From Ruminococcaceae bacterium UBA7067 (GTDB lineage: Bacteria; Bacillota; Clostridia; Oscillospirales; Acutalibacteraceae), in the NCBI GenBank assembly GCA_002493755.1, contig DKZT01000024.1:698-47372 (forward strand): 46,675 nt of DNA, in the 5' to 3' direction. The notes beneath the pieces are model-generated. The model did no database searches. It was not told where the DNA came from and was given only the letters and a program-made list of their open reading frames with translations. A program made the position numbers and the translations under genes. Shown piece by piece: positions 1 to 10,300 of the stretch (its first letter is position 1; each line of letters opens with the position of its first letter).

Positions 1-18
1 TTATACTTATAGCATAAC
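1..18. promoter_or_regulatory. Palindromic operator candidate upstream of the AAA ATPase gene
   Basis: An interrupted palindrome (left arm TTAT, right arm ATAAC) starts at the first base of the window. The same block recurs at 10878-10896, where it is complete: 14 of 19 positions are symmetric. It lies about 25 bases before the AAA start codon, so a regulator such as the WYL protein encoded downstream could bind it. That it is an operator is inference. Confidence 0.35.
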
Positions 19-43
19 AAAAGAAAAACGGAGGGCGCTGAAT

Positions 44-2071
44 ATGATTTTTTATAAGGTAATCGGTAAGCTGAATAATCCCGAAACATACGAGAATGGC
101 ACAGAGAGGAATATGGAAATAAGAAACTACGCGTATTCATGCCGCGAAAAATTTGAATCCTTTTATCAGAAATACGATAAGCAGCTCTACTGTTTTATAT
201 CGGAAATAAAGAGCGACAAAGTGGTTATCGGCTGTATTCTCCAAGATAAATATATGCTTGATATTGCGCTTGCGGATTTTTTGAACTGGCTTGAGCTGAA
301 AGCTGACAGGCTTTTAACAGAAGAAATAACGCTTAAGGCGATGGTTTCACTTCTGAGAATGGCAGAGAGAACTTGCTTTATTGAAAACGATACAGATGTT
401 CTGGATCTGTTCGGGCTTAGTTGCTTATTTAATATGAGAAGAAGTTTTCGTTTCAGCGAATCCTTATGTGAAAATGATAAGGATAAAGTGCAGATACTGG
501 AGCAGGCAGATAAGCTGTTAAGCCGTGAAGTGCTGATTCCTGAGATTGAAAGAATCTTCAAGGGAGCTAAGTCTGACGGTGTAAAGGGACATCCCGTTCA
601 CTATGTCATAGAATCCGAATCGAAAGAATTTGTTAATACTGCTTTGGAGATAGTTCTGTCCTCACTTTATCAGAACAAAAGGGTTTCAAACAAGCGGTAT
701 TGCTCATTTGAGGCGACAAACAAAACATGGTTTATGGATGATGATTTAGACAGGCTGTATCAAAGCTGTGAGAACGGCACTATGGTGCTCAGCTATTCGC
801 TTGATGACGACGGCGACGGAGATTATGCAAGCAATTCGGGTGCAGAGATTATTGTTCGTCTGTGTGAGATAATGAAGAAATACAGGAATAAGGTGCTGAC
901 GGTTTTCTGCTTCCCGAAAAGCTGCGAAAAATTCAAGAGCATTTTCTATGAGAATTTAAGCGATGTTTCGCTTGTCGAGCTGAGCGAGCAGGTTGTGTTT
1001 GAAGAAAAAGCAAAGGAGTATTTAACTCAGCTTGCGAAAGACGATAATCTTACGGCTGATACGGCACTTTACAATGCACTTGAATATGACGGCAGGGGAT
1101 ATACATCCGCCGAGCTTAAAAGGGAATACAACCGCTGGTATGACAAAAAGCTCAAGAGTGAAATTTACCCTCAATACAGTGAGCTGGAAAACACAGGTAA
1201 AAAGCTTTCCGAGTCAAAGCCAAAGGGCAGCGCCTATGACGAGCTGGGCAGAATGATAGGCCTTGACCGTGCAAAGACTGTAATAAAGCAGGCGCTCGAC
1301 TTTTTCAAGGCTCAGAAAATTTACAGGGAAAATGGCTTGGTGATCGAGCGTCCCGCAATGCATATGGTGTTCACAGGCAACCCCGGTACTGCAAAGACAA
1401 CAGTTGCACGGCTTTTTGCACGGATACTGAAAGAAAACGGCGTTCTGTCAAGAGGTGAGCTGTTCGAGGTAGGCAGAGCCGATCTTGTAGGAAAGTATGT
1501 CGGCTGGACAGCGCAGATAGTCAAGGAAAAATTCAAGGCGGCAAAGGGCAGCGTCCTGTTCATTGACGAAGCATATTCGCTTGTTGACGACAGAAGCGGT
1601 ATGTACGGCGACGAGGCGATAAACACGATTGTTCAGGAAATGGAAAATAATCGCGAGGATACTATCGTAATCTTTGCAGGCTATACAAATGAGATGGAAA
1701 GGTTTCTGCAAAGGAATCCCGGCTTGCGCTCAAGAATTGCATTTCACATTCCGTTTGACGATTACACAACGCCGGAGCTTTGCTCAATAACAAATTTAAT
1801 CGCAGAAAAGAGCGGAATGAAAATTGCCGACGAAGCAATTCCAAGACTTGAAAAAATCTTTGATATCGCAAGGCAGAGGTCTGATTTCGGCAACGGCCGT
1901 TATGCACGCAATGTTATCGAAAAGGCACAGATGAAGCACGCCGCCGCTCTTGTGAATATGGATATTGACGCTGTAAAAAGAGACGATATTTTTACATTGC
2001 GCTCTGAAGATTTTGCTTTTCCCAAGTGCGACAGTGAGAAAAACACGCAAATGATAGGCTTTGCTATATAG
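44..2071 (+). CDS. AAA+ ATPase of the CbxX/CfxQ (SpoVK-like) type
   Basis: A 675-residue protein. Roughly the first 390 residues match no family I recognise; the C-terminal 260 form an AAA+ module. Walker A (GNPGTAKTT) lies near residues 445-453, Walker B (VLFIDEAY) near 503-510, and an arginine-finger-like NPGLRSR near 553-559. Proteins of this type are ring-forming ATPases that remodel partner proteins; the partner is presumably bound by the N-terminal part. The start follows a GGAGGG ribosome site seven bases upstream. A small leucine-rich-repeat gene and a WYL regulator follow on the same strand, a setting common for accessory or defence modules. A relic of the promoter and last codons of this gene lies at 10879-11040, so the cassette was once duplicated. 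The ATPase class is clear; the biological role is unknown. Confidence 0.82.
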   Translation: MIFYKVIGKLNNPETYENGTERNMEIRNYAYSCREKFESFYQKYDKQLYCFISEIKSDKVVIGCILQDKYMLDIALADFLNWLELKADRLLTEEITLKAMVSLLRMAERTCFIENDTDVLDLFGLSCLFNMRRSFRFSESLCENDKDKVQILEQADKLLSREVLIPEIERIFKGAKSDGVKGHPVHYVIESESKEFVNTALEIVLSSLYQNKRVSNKRYCSFEATNKTWFMDDDLDRLYQSCENGTMVLSYSLDDDGDGDYASNSGAEIIVRLCEIMKKYRNKVLTVFCFPKSCEKFKSIFYENLSDVSLVELSEQVVFEEKAKEYLTQLAKDDNLTADTALYNALEYDGRGYTSAELKREYNRWYDKKLKSEIYPQYSELENTGKKLSESKPKGSAYDELGRMIGLDRAKTVIKQALDFFKAQKIYRENGLVIERPAMHMVFTGNPGTAKTTVARLFARILKENGVLSRGELFEVGRADLVGKYVGWTAQIVKEKFKAAKGSVLFIDEAYSLVDDRSGMYGDEAINTIVQEMENNREDTIVIFAGYTNEMERFLQRNPGLRSRIAFHIPFDDYTTPELCSITNLIAEKSGMKIADEAIPRLEKIFDIARQRSDFGNGRYARNVIEKAQMKHAAALVNMDIDAVKRDDIFTLRSEDFAFPKCDSEKNTQMIGFAI

Positions 2072-2166
2072 CTTTATTCTGCTTTGCTTGCAATAAATAC
2101 AAAAAATATAAGAATATTGATTGACTATTGTGCAAAATAATGGTATCTTTGTTATGAGGTGATTAT

Positions 2167-2379
2167 ATGTGTACTCCGCATTTTGAAATTCAGAACGGTG
2201 TTCTGACAAAGTGCAGAATGTCGGGAGAAGAAAATGTGACTGTCACAATTCCCGACGGCGTAACAAGCATCGGAGATAGTGCTTTTTATCATTGCGACAA
2301 CCTTACAATCTGCGCTCCAGCCGGGAGCTACGCTATTGAGTATGCCAGGGACAACGGCATTAGGTTTAAAGAAATTTGA
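2167..2379 (+). CDS. Small BspA-type leucine-rich-repeat protein
   Basis: A 70-residue protein with one LRR_5/BspA-like repeat: the VTIPDGVTSIGDSAFYHC segment has the typical spacing of these repeats, and the C-terminal APAGSYAIEYARDNGI segment matches the usual cap after the last repeat. No signal peptide is visible, so it is probably cytoplasmic. BspA proteins normally carry many repeats; one repeat plus cap suggests a minimal binding module or the end of a once larger gene. GAGGTGATT precedes the start, and nearly the same 25-base block begins the next gene (2156-2180 against 2389-2413), so this gene sits between short direct repeats and could be lost by recombination, as it apparently was in the copy near 11030. 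Confidence 0.6.
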   Translation: MCTPHFEIQNGVLTKCRMSGEENVTVTIPDGVTSIGDSAFYHCDNLTICAPAGSYAIEYARDNGIRFKEI

Positions 2380-2399
2380 TTTTTGTGTGAGGTGATTGT

Positions 2400-3449
2400 A
2401 TGTACGCTCCGCCGCCGAAAAAGATGCTGATTATAAATATCCTCGATATCCTCAAAAAATATACAGACGAAAACCACAGGCTCAGCCAGAAGGATATAAT
2501 CGAGATTCTCGACAAAGAATACTGTATGAAAATCGACAGAAAGTCGGTCAAGCGCAACCTGATGAATCTGATTGAATTTGGGTACGATATTGAGTACAGC
2601 GAGTCAATAAGAATTGTAAAGAATAAAAAAGGCGAAGAAACAGAAACAAAAATACTGTCCGATTTTTATCTCAACAGACCATTTACCGACGGCGAGCTGC
2701 GACTTTTAATAGACAGCGTCCTGTTTTCAAATCATATCTCATATTCGCAGTGCAGGGACCTTGTCGAAAAGCTTGAGGGACTTTCAAATATTTACTTCAG
2801 GTCAAGGGTAAAGCACATTCGCAATCTGCCTGAGAATCAGCCGTCAAACAGTGAACTGTTTATGACCATTGAAACGCTTGACAAGGCTATAAGCCGAGGC
2901 TTGCAGGTGTCGTTTACATACAACTCCTATGACATTGATAAAAAGCTGCATCCACGCAGGACAAGCGATAATAAGGTGCGTGAATACATTATAAATCCGT
3001 ACCAGATTGTTGCTACAAACGGCAGGTACTATCTTGTCTGCAACTATGACAAGTACGATAATGTTTCGCACTATCGCCTCGACCGAATCACAAATATCAA
3101 GCTTCTCGACACACCAGCAAAGCCGCAAAGAATGGTCAAAGGAATCGAAAACGGACTTGATCTGCCCAAGCACCTTGCCGAGCATCTGTATATGTTTGCA
3201 GGCGAAAGCGTTCCCGTGAAATTCATCGCAAAAAGGTATATCGTAACCGATGTTATCGACTGGTTCAGCAAGGATATAAAATTCTCGGACGCAACCGATG
3301 ATGAGGTTACGGTGACGGTCAAGGTAAACCCGATTGCAATGAAAATGTGGGCGCTGAAATATTCGAGGCATATAAGGGTCATTTTCCCGCAAAGCCTTGT
3401 TGACGAAATTAAGGCGGATATTGATTTCGCTAAGAAAAATTATAAATAA
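2400..3449 (+). CDS. WYL-domain transcriptional regulator
   Basis: A 349-residue protein with an N-terminal winged-helix DNA-binding region (about residues 5-60) and a central WYL domain, seen from the NPYQIVATNGRYYLV stretch near residues 199-213 and HYRLDRI near 223-229. WYL proteins are ligand-responsive regulators, and several (BrxR, CapW) control defence operons. The gene follows the small LRR gene by 20 bases, with a GAGGTGATT ribosome site, and is followed 16 bases later by the EVE/nuclease-like gene, so AAA, LRR, WYL and effector may share a transcript. Two decayed copies of its 5' part lie at 11031-11090 and 20449-20597. The family is clear; the target is inferred. Confidence 0.88.
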   Translation: MYAPPPKKMLIINILDILKKYTDENHRLSQKDIIEILDKEYCMKIDRKSVKRNLMNLIEFGYDIEYSESIRIVKNKKGEETETKILSDFYLNRPFTDGELRLLIDSVLFSNHISYSQCRDLVEKLEGLSNIYFRSRVKHIRNLPENQPSNSELFMTIETLDKAISRGLQVSFTYNSYDIDKKLHPRRTSDNKVREYIINPYQIVATNGRYYLVCNYDKYDNVSHYRLDRITNIKLLDTPAKPQRMVKGIENGLDLPKHLAEHLYMFAGESVPVKFIAKRYIVTDVIDWFSKDIKFSDATDDEVTVTVKVNPIAMKMWALKYSRHIRVIFPQSLVDEIKADIDFAKKNYK

Positions 3450-3465
3450 AAAGGAGTTTTTAATT

Positions 3466-4815
3466 ATGTCAGTATGGAGATTACAAACAAGAACAGGTTC
3501 AGGTCATATCTGTGAATATTGCCTTAACAATTCTGTTGCCGCTATGGGTTGGAGTTTAAGTGATATTTCGGAAGCCGAGCGAAATAACATAAAAACTTTT
3601 GCTGAATTTTCAAGCTATGCTGAATTGTTTTATGAAAATTTCGATAGTGTAAAAAGACTTGAAAGTGATGTTCGTCCCGGTGATTTGATATGGATGAGAT
3701 ATAACGGAATTTATTATATCGGAAGGGTAGATGAAAGTTCAAAATGGGTTTTTAATTCTTCCAAAGAAGCTACTGAAGCTGATGCGTCTAATCAGTTAAC
3801 CAATATCAAGTGGCAACATCACGAAATTTCTGATGAAGATACTGTTCCTGGCGTAATCGCTACTGCTTTTATTAAAGGCTCAACATTTCAAAGAATTAAT
3901 AAAAGCGGTGCTTTGGAATACAGTGCACTTCTATACGATAGACTGGCTGGAACAGAGTATTATTCAGATATAAAATTAGAACTCTCAGAAGCAAACTTCT
4001 ATTCGCTTCTTTCGCCTGAGGACAGCGAGGATTTATTATGCTTGTGGTTATATCACAAATATGGATATATTGCCATTCCGTCTACAAATAAAATAGCTAC
4101 ACAGTTATATGAATGTGTACTCGTTGATCCGAAAGACGGAAAACATATTTATGTACAAGTTAAAAAAGGAAATATTGAAATAGACGCAGATGTTTATAAG
4201 GACTTGAACGGTATAGTTTGGTTTCTTAATACTGAAGGTACGATAAAAAACATAGCTAAATATACTAATATGCACTTTGTAAAACCTACCGAATTATATG
4301 AATTTGCATTATCAGAAGAATCAGAAAATATTATGTCTGAGAGCATTAAGTTATGGACTTCTTTCTTAACAATGCAGAACAACGAAAATCTTAAAACTAA
4401 AATTAAAGGAATAATGTTTGATACAAACAAATCATTCTCAGATACTTCTGAAAAATATATGCTCGAAAACAGCAGAGTAAGTGCATGGGGTAATGCTCAA
4501 AAGTATATACATTCGTTCAATAAAGGAGATTATGTGTTCTTCTACAGCAAATCAAAAGGCATTATTGCTATAGGAAAAATAAAATCAGATAAAATATTTG
4601 AGTCTGGAAATGAATCATACCGTGAGGTTGAGCCGATTGTATTCCCAGAAAACTATGATGAACAAAGCATGGCATATATTTCACCAAGAGAGATAAAAGA
4701 CGAATTACATAAAAGTTTCTATTTTGCTTCAACTATAAAATCACCATTTTTATCAGAGGATGATTCAAAAATATTAATTTCTCTTTTAAAAGAGAAAATC
4801 AATAACCAAAAATGA
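3466..4815 (+). CDS. EVE-like / restriction-endonuclease-like / EVE-like protein, candidate modification-dependent nuclease
   Basis: A 449-residue protein. The start at 3466 is chosen because AAGGAG stands 9 bases upstream; an in-frame start at 3397 would lie inside the WYL gene. Residues 1-130 have features of an EVE/PUA-like modified-base reader (SVWRLQTRTGSG, AAMGWSL, PGDLIWMRYNGIYYIGRV). Residues about 180-245 resemble a PD-(D/E)XK nuclease core: YECVLVDPKDGKHIYVQVKKG supplies an acidic residue followed by a Q-x-K pair. Residues 340-420 form a second EVE-like segment (AWGNAQKYI, GDYVFFYSKSKGIIAIGKI). Reader-nuclease fusions cleave modified phage DNA, so a defence role is likely. The domain calls are by eye and the catalytic residues are not certain. 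Its codons are more AT-rich than those of the AAA and WYL genes. Confidence 0.5.
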   Translation: MSVWRLQTRTGSGHICEYCLNNSVAAMGWSLSDISEAERNNIKTFAEFSSYAELFYENFDSVKRLESDVRPGDLIWMRYNGIYYIGRVDESSKWVFNSSKEATEADASNQLTNIKWQHHEISDEDTVPGVIATAFIKGSTFQRINKSGALEYSALLYDRLAGTEYYSDIKLELSEANFYSLLSPEDSEDLLCLWLYHKYGYIAIPSTNKIATQLYECVLVDPKDGKHIYVQVKKGNIEIDADVYKDLNGIVWFLNTEGTIKNIAKYTNMHFVKPTELYEFALSEESENIMSESIKLWTSFLTMQNNENLKTKIKGIMFDTNKSFSDTSEKYMLENSRVSAWGNAQKYIHSFNKGDYVFFYSKSKGIIAIGKIKSDKIFESGNESYREVEPIVFPENYDEQSMAYISPREIKDELHKSFYFASTIKSPFLSEDDSKILISLLKEKINNQK

Positions 4816-4893
4816 CATCGGTCAGGAATTTGTCATTTCCGAAAACGATAAGGTAACACAGTGGGCATATAACCTCATAAAAAAAATATATGA

Positions 4894-4938
4894 ATCGGCC
4901 TGCGAGCTACAAATGGCTCTCGCAGGCCGATTTTTCTA
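4894..4938. terminator. Bidirectional terminator between convergent operons
   Basis: A perfect 13-bp inverted repeat (ATCGGCCTGCGAG with its complement at 4919-4931, 12-base loop) is followed by a T run on the plus strand and preceded by an A run that serves the minus strand. It separates the plus-strand EVE/nuclease-like gene from the minus-strand VWA gene. Confidence 0.85.
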
Positions 4939-4986
4939 TTTACATAATCGGTTACGATTGTATTCAATCTCACACCTGTCATATTG

Positions 4987-6243
4987 TCATACCGTTATTC
5001 TCGCCACTTTACCCCAGGGCGGATCAGCCTCATTATTGTTAATAAGCCATAATACGGGTATGCCCATAGCCAGCTTTTCCTGCGGAAACGGTGCGTATCC
5101 GTCGGTAAGAATTATTATGCTCGCCGGAAGCTTATCCTGCATATGCTTATGAACATACTCAAATATGATTTGAAAATCCGTTCCGCCGCCTCCTGCCGGG
5201 CGAATGATGCGAAACTCGTCTTCATTTGAAAAAGGCTTAGGCTCGATGACTGCCGCATCAAAAAATCCGAGCCATCCCTTCAGCTTGCCGTCAAAATGGT
5301 CGATAGCGCCCTTGACTTCCGAGTATGCCGCCGTAATCATTGCGTCGGATATAGAACCCGATGTGTCAATCATAAACAGAATATCTTCCACTATATCTTC
5401 TTTGTCGTTGAAATCAGGCAGAAAGAATGGGCAGTCATCAAAGCGGCGGTCAGGCGGTGAAAAGGAATAATCCGCAACCTCCTCCTGAATGAAGTCGTTG
5501 AGTATTGTCCGCCAGTCTGTCTGAGGTTTTCTCAGCTCTCCTAAAATACGTTGTGCAAAGCGTGGCAATAAGCCTCTGGAGTTGGACGGATTATGGATTT
5601 CTATTGCTTGTGCAGCGTCCTCAAAACGCTTTACCCATACGTCACGCAGTGCAGCGTCTTCCTCATACAATCCCCAACGGGAATGGTCGTCCCATCCCCA
5701 TACGGGTTTGTGATCTTCGTTGGTTGCCTGCTGTCGGGCACGTCCTTTGGCAACGCCGCTGCTATTCGATGGGCATTTTTTCTCTTTTTGCTTGGACAGC
5801 ATATCATATACCTGTTCGGCGGTGTATTCATACCCCTCTTTTCCGTCTGGGGCAATGTGCATTGATACACCGTAATTTTTAAGCGTGATACTGCTGCCTT
5901 CCATATTGTTTTCCAGAAGAATATTGGAATTAACAACTATATCACAGGCTATATTGAATGTTTCTTGGTCACGGTCTTCTCCTCTCAGACAATGCTGCAG
6001 CACAACGTGGAGTATTTCGTGCATCATAACAAAATCGAGCTCACTGTCGCTCAGACTGTCTAAGAAATCAGAACCGAATGTAATTCGTGTTCCGTCAGTA
6101 CAGGCGGTTTCAAGGCTTTCGTCAATTGAATACACCATATGCATTAAAAGCAAGCCGTAAAAGCCGTGATTGCAGAGTATCCGCATACGTGACAAAAGCA
6201 GTTTTTGTATGTATTTTCTTATTTTTTCTTCAGACAGAGCCAT
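4987..6243 (-). CDS. VWA-like domain protein with N-terminal HExxH metallopeptidase-like region (DUF2201 type)
   Basis: A 418-residue protein. Near residues 73-80 a HEILHVVLQH segment carries a zinc-metallopeptidase HExxH motif, and near 291-296 DTSGSI is a MIDAS motif of a von Willebrand A domain, followed by GGGTDF and LTDGYAPFP. This is the layout of the PF09967-type VWA proteins that accompany MoxR ATPases. The region between (residues 150-280) includes a low-complexity linker. It is the last gene of a minus-strand operon and overlaps the MoxR gene by 14 bases, implying translational coupling. MoxR/VWA pairs act as chaperone-like activators of metal-binding partners; here the third partner is a large helicase. 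Whether the HExxH cleaves protein is unknown. Confidence 0.8.
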   Translation of the reverse strand: MALSEEKIRKYIQKLLLSRMRILCNHGFYGLLLMHMVYSIDESLETACTDGTRITFGSDFLDSLSDSELDFVMMHEILHVVLQHCLRGEDRDQETFNIACDIVVNSNILLENNMEGSSITLKNYGVSMHIAPDGKEGYEYTAEQVYDMLSKQKEKKCPSNSSGVAKGRARQQATNEDHKPVWGWDDHSRWGLYEEDAALRDVWVKRFEDAAQAIEIHNPSNSRGLLPRFAQRILGELRKPQTDWRTILNDFIQEEVADYSFSPPDRRFDDCPFFLPDFNDKEDIVEDILFMIDTSGSISDAMITAAYSEVKGAIDHFDGKLKGWLGFFDAAVIEPKPFSNEDEFRIIRPAGGGGTDFQIIFEYVHKHMQDKLPASIIILTDGYAPFPQEKLAMGIPVLWLINNNEADPPWGKVARITV

Positions 6244-7345
6244 TTATGAGCTTTCCTTTCGTTTGCAGCCAGCGGACAAATTCGGGTATTTGTAAAAGCT
6301 TTTCCTTGAAGTCCTTTTCGATGTACATATAGTCTTTCATAAGAACGGTTGAAAAATCGGGAGGCATACGGTCGGCGTAAGCAATAGAATTTGCAATTCG
6401 TGAAAGGTCGGTTTTGTGTTCACGGGCATATGCTGTCATCGTCGCCGTCAATGCGTACATTGCGTCTGTGCTGTGCGGCAGGGGAGGCGTTTTGCCGTCG
6501 AAAATCTCTTCAATATCGGGCAGCTGCTTATACACCTTAGCCCAGGAACGAAACTCAACTGCAACACCGCTGCCGACTAAACCCGAAATAAGCGGATACA
6601 TTTTTTCTGTATCGTCACTCACATAATTCAGCAGATTGCTCACCATTTCCCAGGAACGAGGCGTTGCAAATGCCAAATCGTCCGACGAGGAATCAAAGCC
6701 CATAAGATAGTTCTGTCGGAATGATAAAAAGCCGAGAACCTTATCGTTAATTCCGTTTCGTATCGCCCATTCTTTCCAGGATTTAAAGCTGCCCTCAACC
6801 TCAATATGCAAAAGACGGTTGGCAAGAGCCTTCGGCATCTTGTAGGCTACCGATTTATCGGTAGTGCGGTTGCCTGCGGCAATAACAATGCAGTTTTCGG
6901 GCAGCTTATGCTCGCCGATAACACGGTCAAGGGTGATCTGATAAGCGGCTGCCTGAACAGATTGCGGTGCCGCAGAAATTTCATCAAGAAAAAGAATGTT
7001 GACAATGTCGTCACTGTCGTCCATCTGGAATATTTGCGGCTTTAACCACACGGCTAATGTTTTGTCGGCATTTGAAGTGGGAATTCCTCGCAAATCAATA
7101 GGGTTAAAAAGCAGCAGGCGTACATCTGTGACTACGGCTTTTTTGCCTGTGTTTTCCTCAATTTCTTTTGCAAGCTGCCTTATTGCCTGTGATTTACCGA
7201 CACCGGGTGCGCCCCAGAGCATAACCGAGGGCAATGTCCTGATGGGCAATTTGTTGTTTATTATTGAACAGTAGGCATCTGAAAGCTCCTTGATAACCTT
7301 GCCTACATTCATAGACGGTATATTCGTAAGCTTAATTTCACTCAT
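6230..7345 (-). CDS. MoxR-family AAA+ ATPase
   Basis: A 371-residue protein. Walker A (GAPGVGKS) is near residues 45-52, Walker B (ILFLDEIS) near 117-124, followed by AAGNRTTD as sensor 1. The start at 7345 is preferred over an in-frame one at 7381 because it lies right at the stop of the helicase gene (8-base overlap), as expected for coupled genes. MoxR ATPases remodel protein partners together with VWA proteins. The gene overlaps its VWA partner downstream by 14 bases. Both overlaps suggest the helicase, ATPase and VWA protein are made in fixed proportion and act together. Confidence 0.88.
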   Translation of the reverse strand: MSEIKLTNIPSMNVGKVIKELSDAYCSIINNKLPIRTLPSVMLWGAPGVGKSQAIRQLAKEIEENTGKKAVVTDVRLLLFNPIDLRGIPTSNADKTLAVWLKPQIFQMDDSDDIVNILFLDEISAAPQSVQAAAYQITLDRVIGEHKLPENCIVIAAGNRTTDKSVAYKMPKALANRLLHIEVEGSFKSWKEWAIRNGINDKVLGFLSFRQNYLMGFDSSSDDLAFATPRSWEMVSNLLNYVSDDTEKMYPLISGLVGSGVAVEFRSWAKVYKQLPDIEEIFDGKTPPLPHSTDAMYALTATMTAYAREHKTDLSRIANSIAYADRMPPDFSTVLMKDYMYIEKDFKEKLLQIPEFVRWLQTKGKLINGSV

Positions 7346-10300
7346 TTTTATCCACTCCCAACTTCTTGTCAAGCTTTTCAAGCCGTTGTTTTAATTCCTC
7401 AATCCTATCAACATAATCTTCCTTTTTAGTAACCTCAACTTTTAGAGCGTTTTGTCTGCTGCAAAGATTTGAAAGACCATCTTTCAGTTTTACAAGGTGC
7501 TCACCTAAGTTATCGAGGTAATTATCAATACGGATAAGACCGCCGATTTCGGTATCTCCCAGCTCAACGTAATATCTGCCGCTTTTTTGCAGCCAGACAA
7601 AAGGCTTTTCTGCCGTCATATTAGCAGGCAGGACAATCTGAAATCCCTGATATGTTATTGACGGCGTTTCGCTATGCTTCAGAACATTCCCTTTTACGGC
7701 ACTGAAAAGCTTTTGACGGATAGCCTTTCTTTCTTCCTTGCTGTACTCCTTTACGTTTGAACGGTAAAATTCAAGATCACACCCGCATTTTTCGATAAGC
7801 TCTTTTTGACGCGTTATCCTTGCAGGCAGCTCCATCAGTTCTTTTTCCAAGCGTATATGGTTATCTATCGCTTTTCTTTGCAGTGATAAATAACGGGTTA
7901 ATTCGTTTGCAGCTTCAACACGCTCTTTTATCAAGGGATTTCCGACTGCCAAGGCTTTTACCTCTGCATAATCAAGTACGGTGCTTTCAATATCGGAGCC
8001 GCTTCGCTCGGTCAGTGAGCCTGAAAGCAATCCTGAAATAAAACGCTGTTTTGTTTCAAGCAGCTGCCAGGAATAAGCATCAAAGCTTCCCTCGGTAATG
8101 TAGCGATAGATATACACTTTTTTGTTTTCGTTGCCATGCCGCAGAATACGGCCCTCCCGTTGCGTCATATCGGCAGGCCGCCACGGAACATCAAGGTGAT
8201 GCACGGCTATCAGCTTATTCTGAATATTAACACCGAGTCCGAGCATGAATGTTGAGCCGATAAGAATACGAACATCACCGCTGCGCAGCCTTGTAAAGAG
8301 TTTTTCTCGTTTGCTTTCGGTTCCTGCATCGTGTATAAAAGCGATTTCCTCCGAGGGTACGCCCATAGCGACAAGAAGGCGCTTTACCTCGTCATACACA
8401 TTAAATCCGTTTTTCGGAGTGGAGCTGTCGCAGAAAATAAGCTGTGTGCTTTTGTCGGATTGAGTGTCGGAGTAAATCTTGAATACATTTTCGGCGCAGC
8501 CTGCTACCTTTGACTGATATGTAAACCCTGAGTTCGGCTTAACCAGCCGCATATCCAAAGCAGCCTTTCTGCCGTCTGTTGTGATTTTCAGCATATTGTC
8601 ATCAGTTCTGCTCACGATTCCTTGACGAACCTGTTCGGCACGGGCGGAAATATCGTCAAGATATGCGGCAAATTCGCTTGTCTTTGATATTAATGCGTCT
8701 TTGTACCCGTCAAAATCAGGAATACCGACACTTGAATCTACCTGATGAAAATCTGCGATTGAGGAAAGAAGTGCGGTAAGCTCGGGCAGATTGTGAAACC
8801 TTGAAAAACGTGTCGCCAAACGGTAGCTGCTTGTATCAACGTCAATCTCAAACTCCGTTACACGCTCGGCAAACATACCTATCCAGCTGTCAAAGCTCTG
8901 CAAATCAAGCATAGCAAGCTCGCCGCTTTGCAGATATTTCTGCATAACATAGGCATCTGTAATCGAATTTGTAATAGGCGTACCTGTCGCCATAACCACA
9001 CCGCCGCCGTTATTCTGCTTTTGCACAAGACGAACCTTGTCCATCATATCCTGACATTTTTTTGAGCCCTTTGAGCTGATGCCGAGAACCTTATCTACCT
9101 TTGTTTCGATAGGCACATTTTTATAGTTGTGCGCTTCATCTACAAATAAGCGGGTGATGCCAAGCTCGTCAAAATATACGGTATCATACATATTATCCAT
9201 CGCAAGCTCCAGCGTGGATAAGGCCTTGCGGACAGCTTCTTTTTTTCTTTCTAATTTTGAGGTCGCTTTGTTGATGTTTGATGCAAGCACCGAAATATTG
9301 TCAAGCGTTCCCTTAAGCTGCTCCATATAAAAGTCCTTTGATAAAGAAATCTGCTCAAAGCAGCTGTACGCCATAATTATTCCGTCAAAGTCCTCGTCAC
9401 GGATTTGTTCCAGCACGTCCTCTCGCTTAGCAGGCGTAAAATGCTTAGGCTCAACACAGAGCAGCTTTGCATCGGGATACATAGCTGAAAAAAGCTTTTC
9501 CCATTGACCGACTATATTGTTGGGCACTACATAGAGGTTTTTGTTTGACAGTCCAATTCGTTTCAGCTCCATACCCGCAGCAATCATTATATAAGTTTTG
9601 CCTGAGCCTACATCGTGGGCGAGCAGAGTGTTAGGAGAGAAAAGTATTCTTGCAACGGCATTCTTTTGGTGAGGATAAAGACTTACACTCGGCGACATTG
9701 TCGGAAAATCAAGAAAAGAACCGTCAAAAATACGTCTGCGCACGCAGCTGAAATTATTCTCAAAAATCATCTCAAGACGTTCCTTGCGTTTTTCGTCTGA
9801 CCAGACCCATTTTTGAAACGCTTTTATCATTTTTTGCTGTTTTTCTAAAGCCAGCACTGTTTCTAATTTGTTGATGACCCGTTTTTTGCCCGACGCATTA
9901 GTATGGCAGATAACCTCATCTTTCACAGCTACCGTTTTCATATTCAGTGTTCTTTCAAGTATATACAATGCAGGCATACGTGAAGTGCCGTAGGTGTGTG
10001 TTGCGGCAACACTGCAGCGATAGTTATAGTCGCTTTTATAAGGGATTTCCCAGGTTCCGGTAAGCTCGTCGTGCATTGTACCGGTGAATGGGTTTTTTAA
10101 AATGTAGGAAATAAAATCATCAATTATATCTATCGGTACCCAGGGAGAGCCGAGTATGATGTAAATATCTTTGGCGGCGACAGTATCGGGAAGAAGCTTG
10201 TCCAACGCCCTGATGTTGTCCGCAAAATATTCTTTATACTCCTCATTTGCCTTTTGAGCTGCATACCACTTGCGCATCAGATTTCCTGATAAATATTCAT

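Noticed and set aside
4814..4893. Coding-like stretch after the EVE/nuclease-like gene (reads DIGQEFVISENDKVTQWAY then LIKKIYES)
   Set aside because: It has no start codon and runs into the terminator. It may be the end of a lost gene, but the segment is too short to assign.
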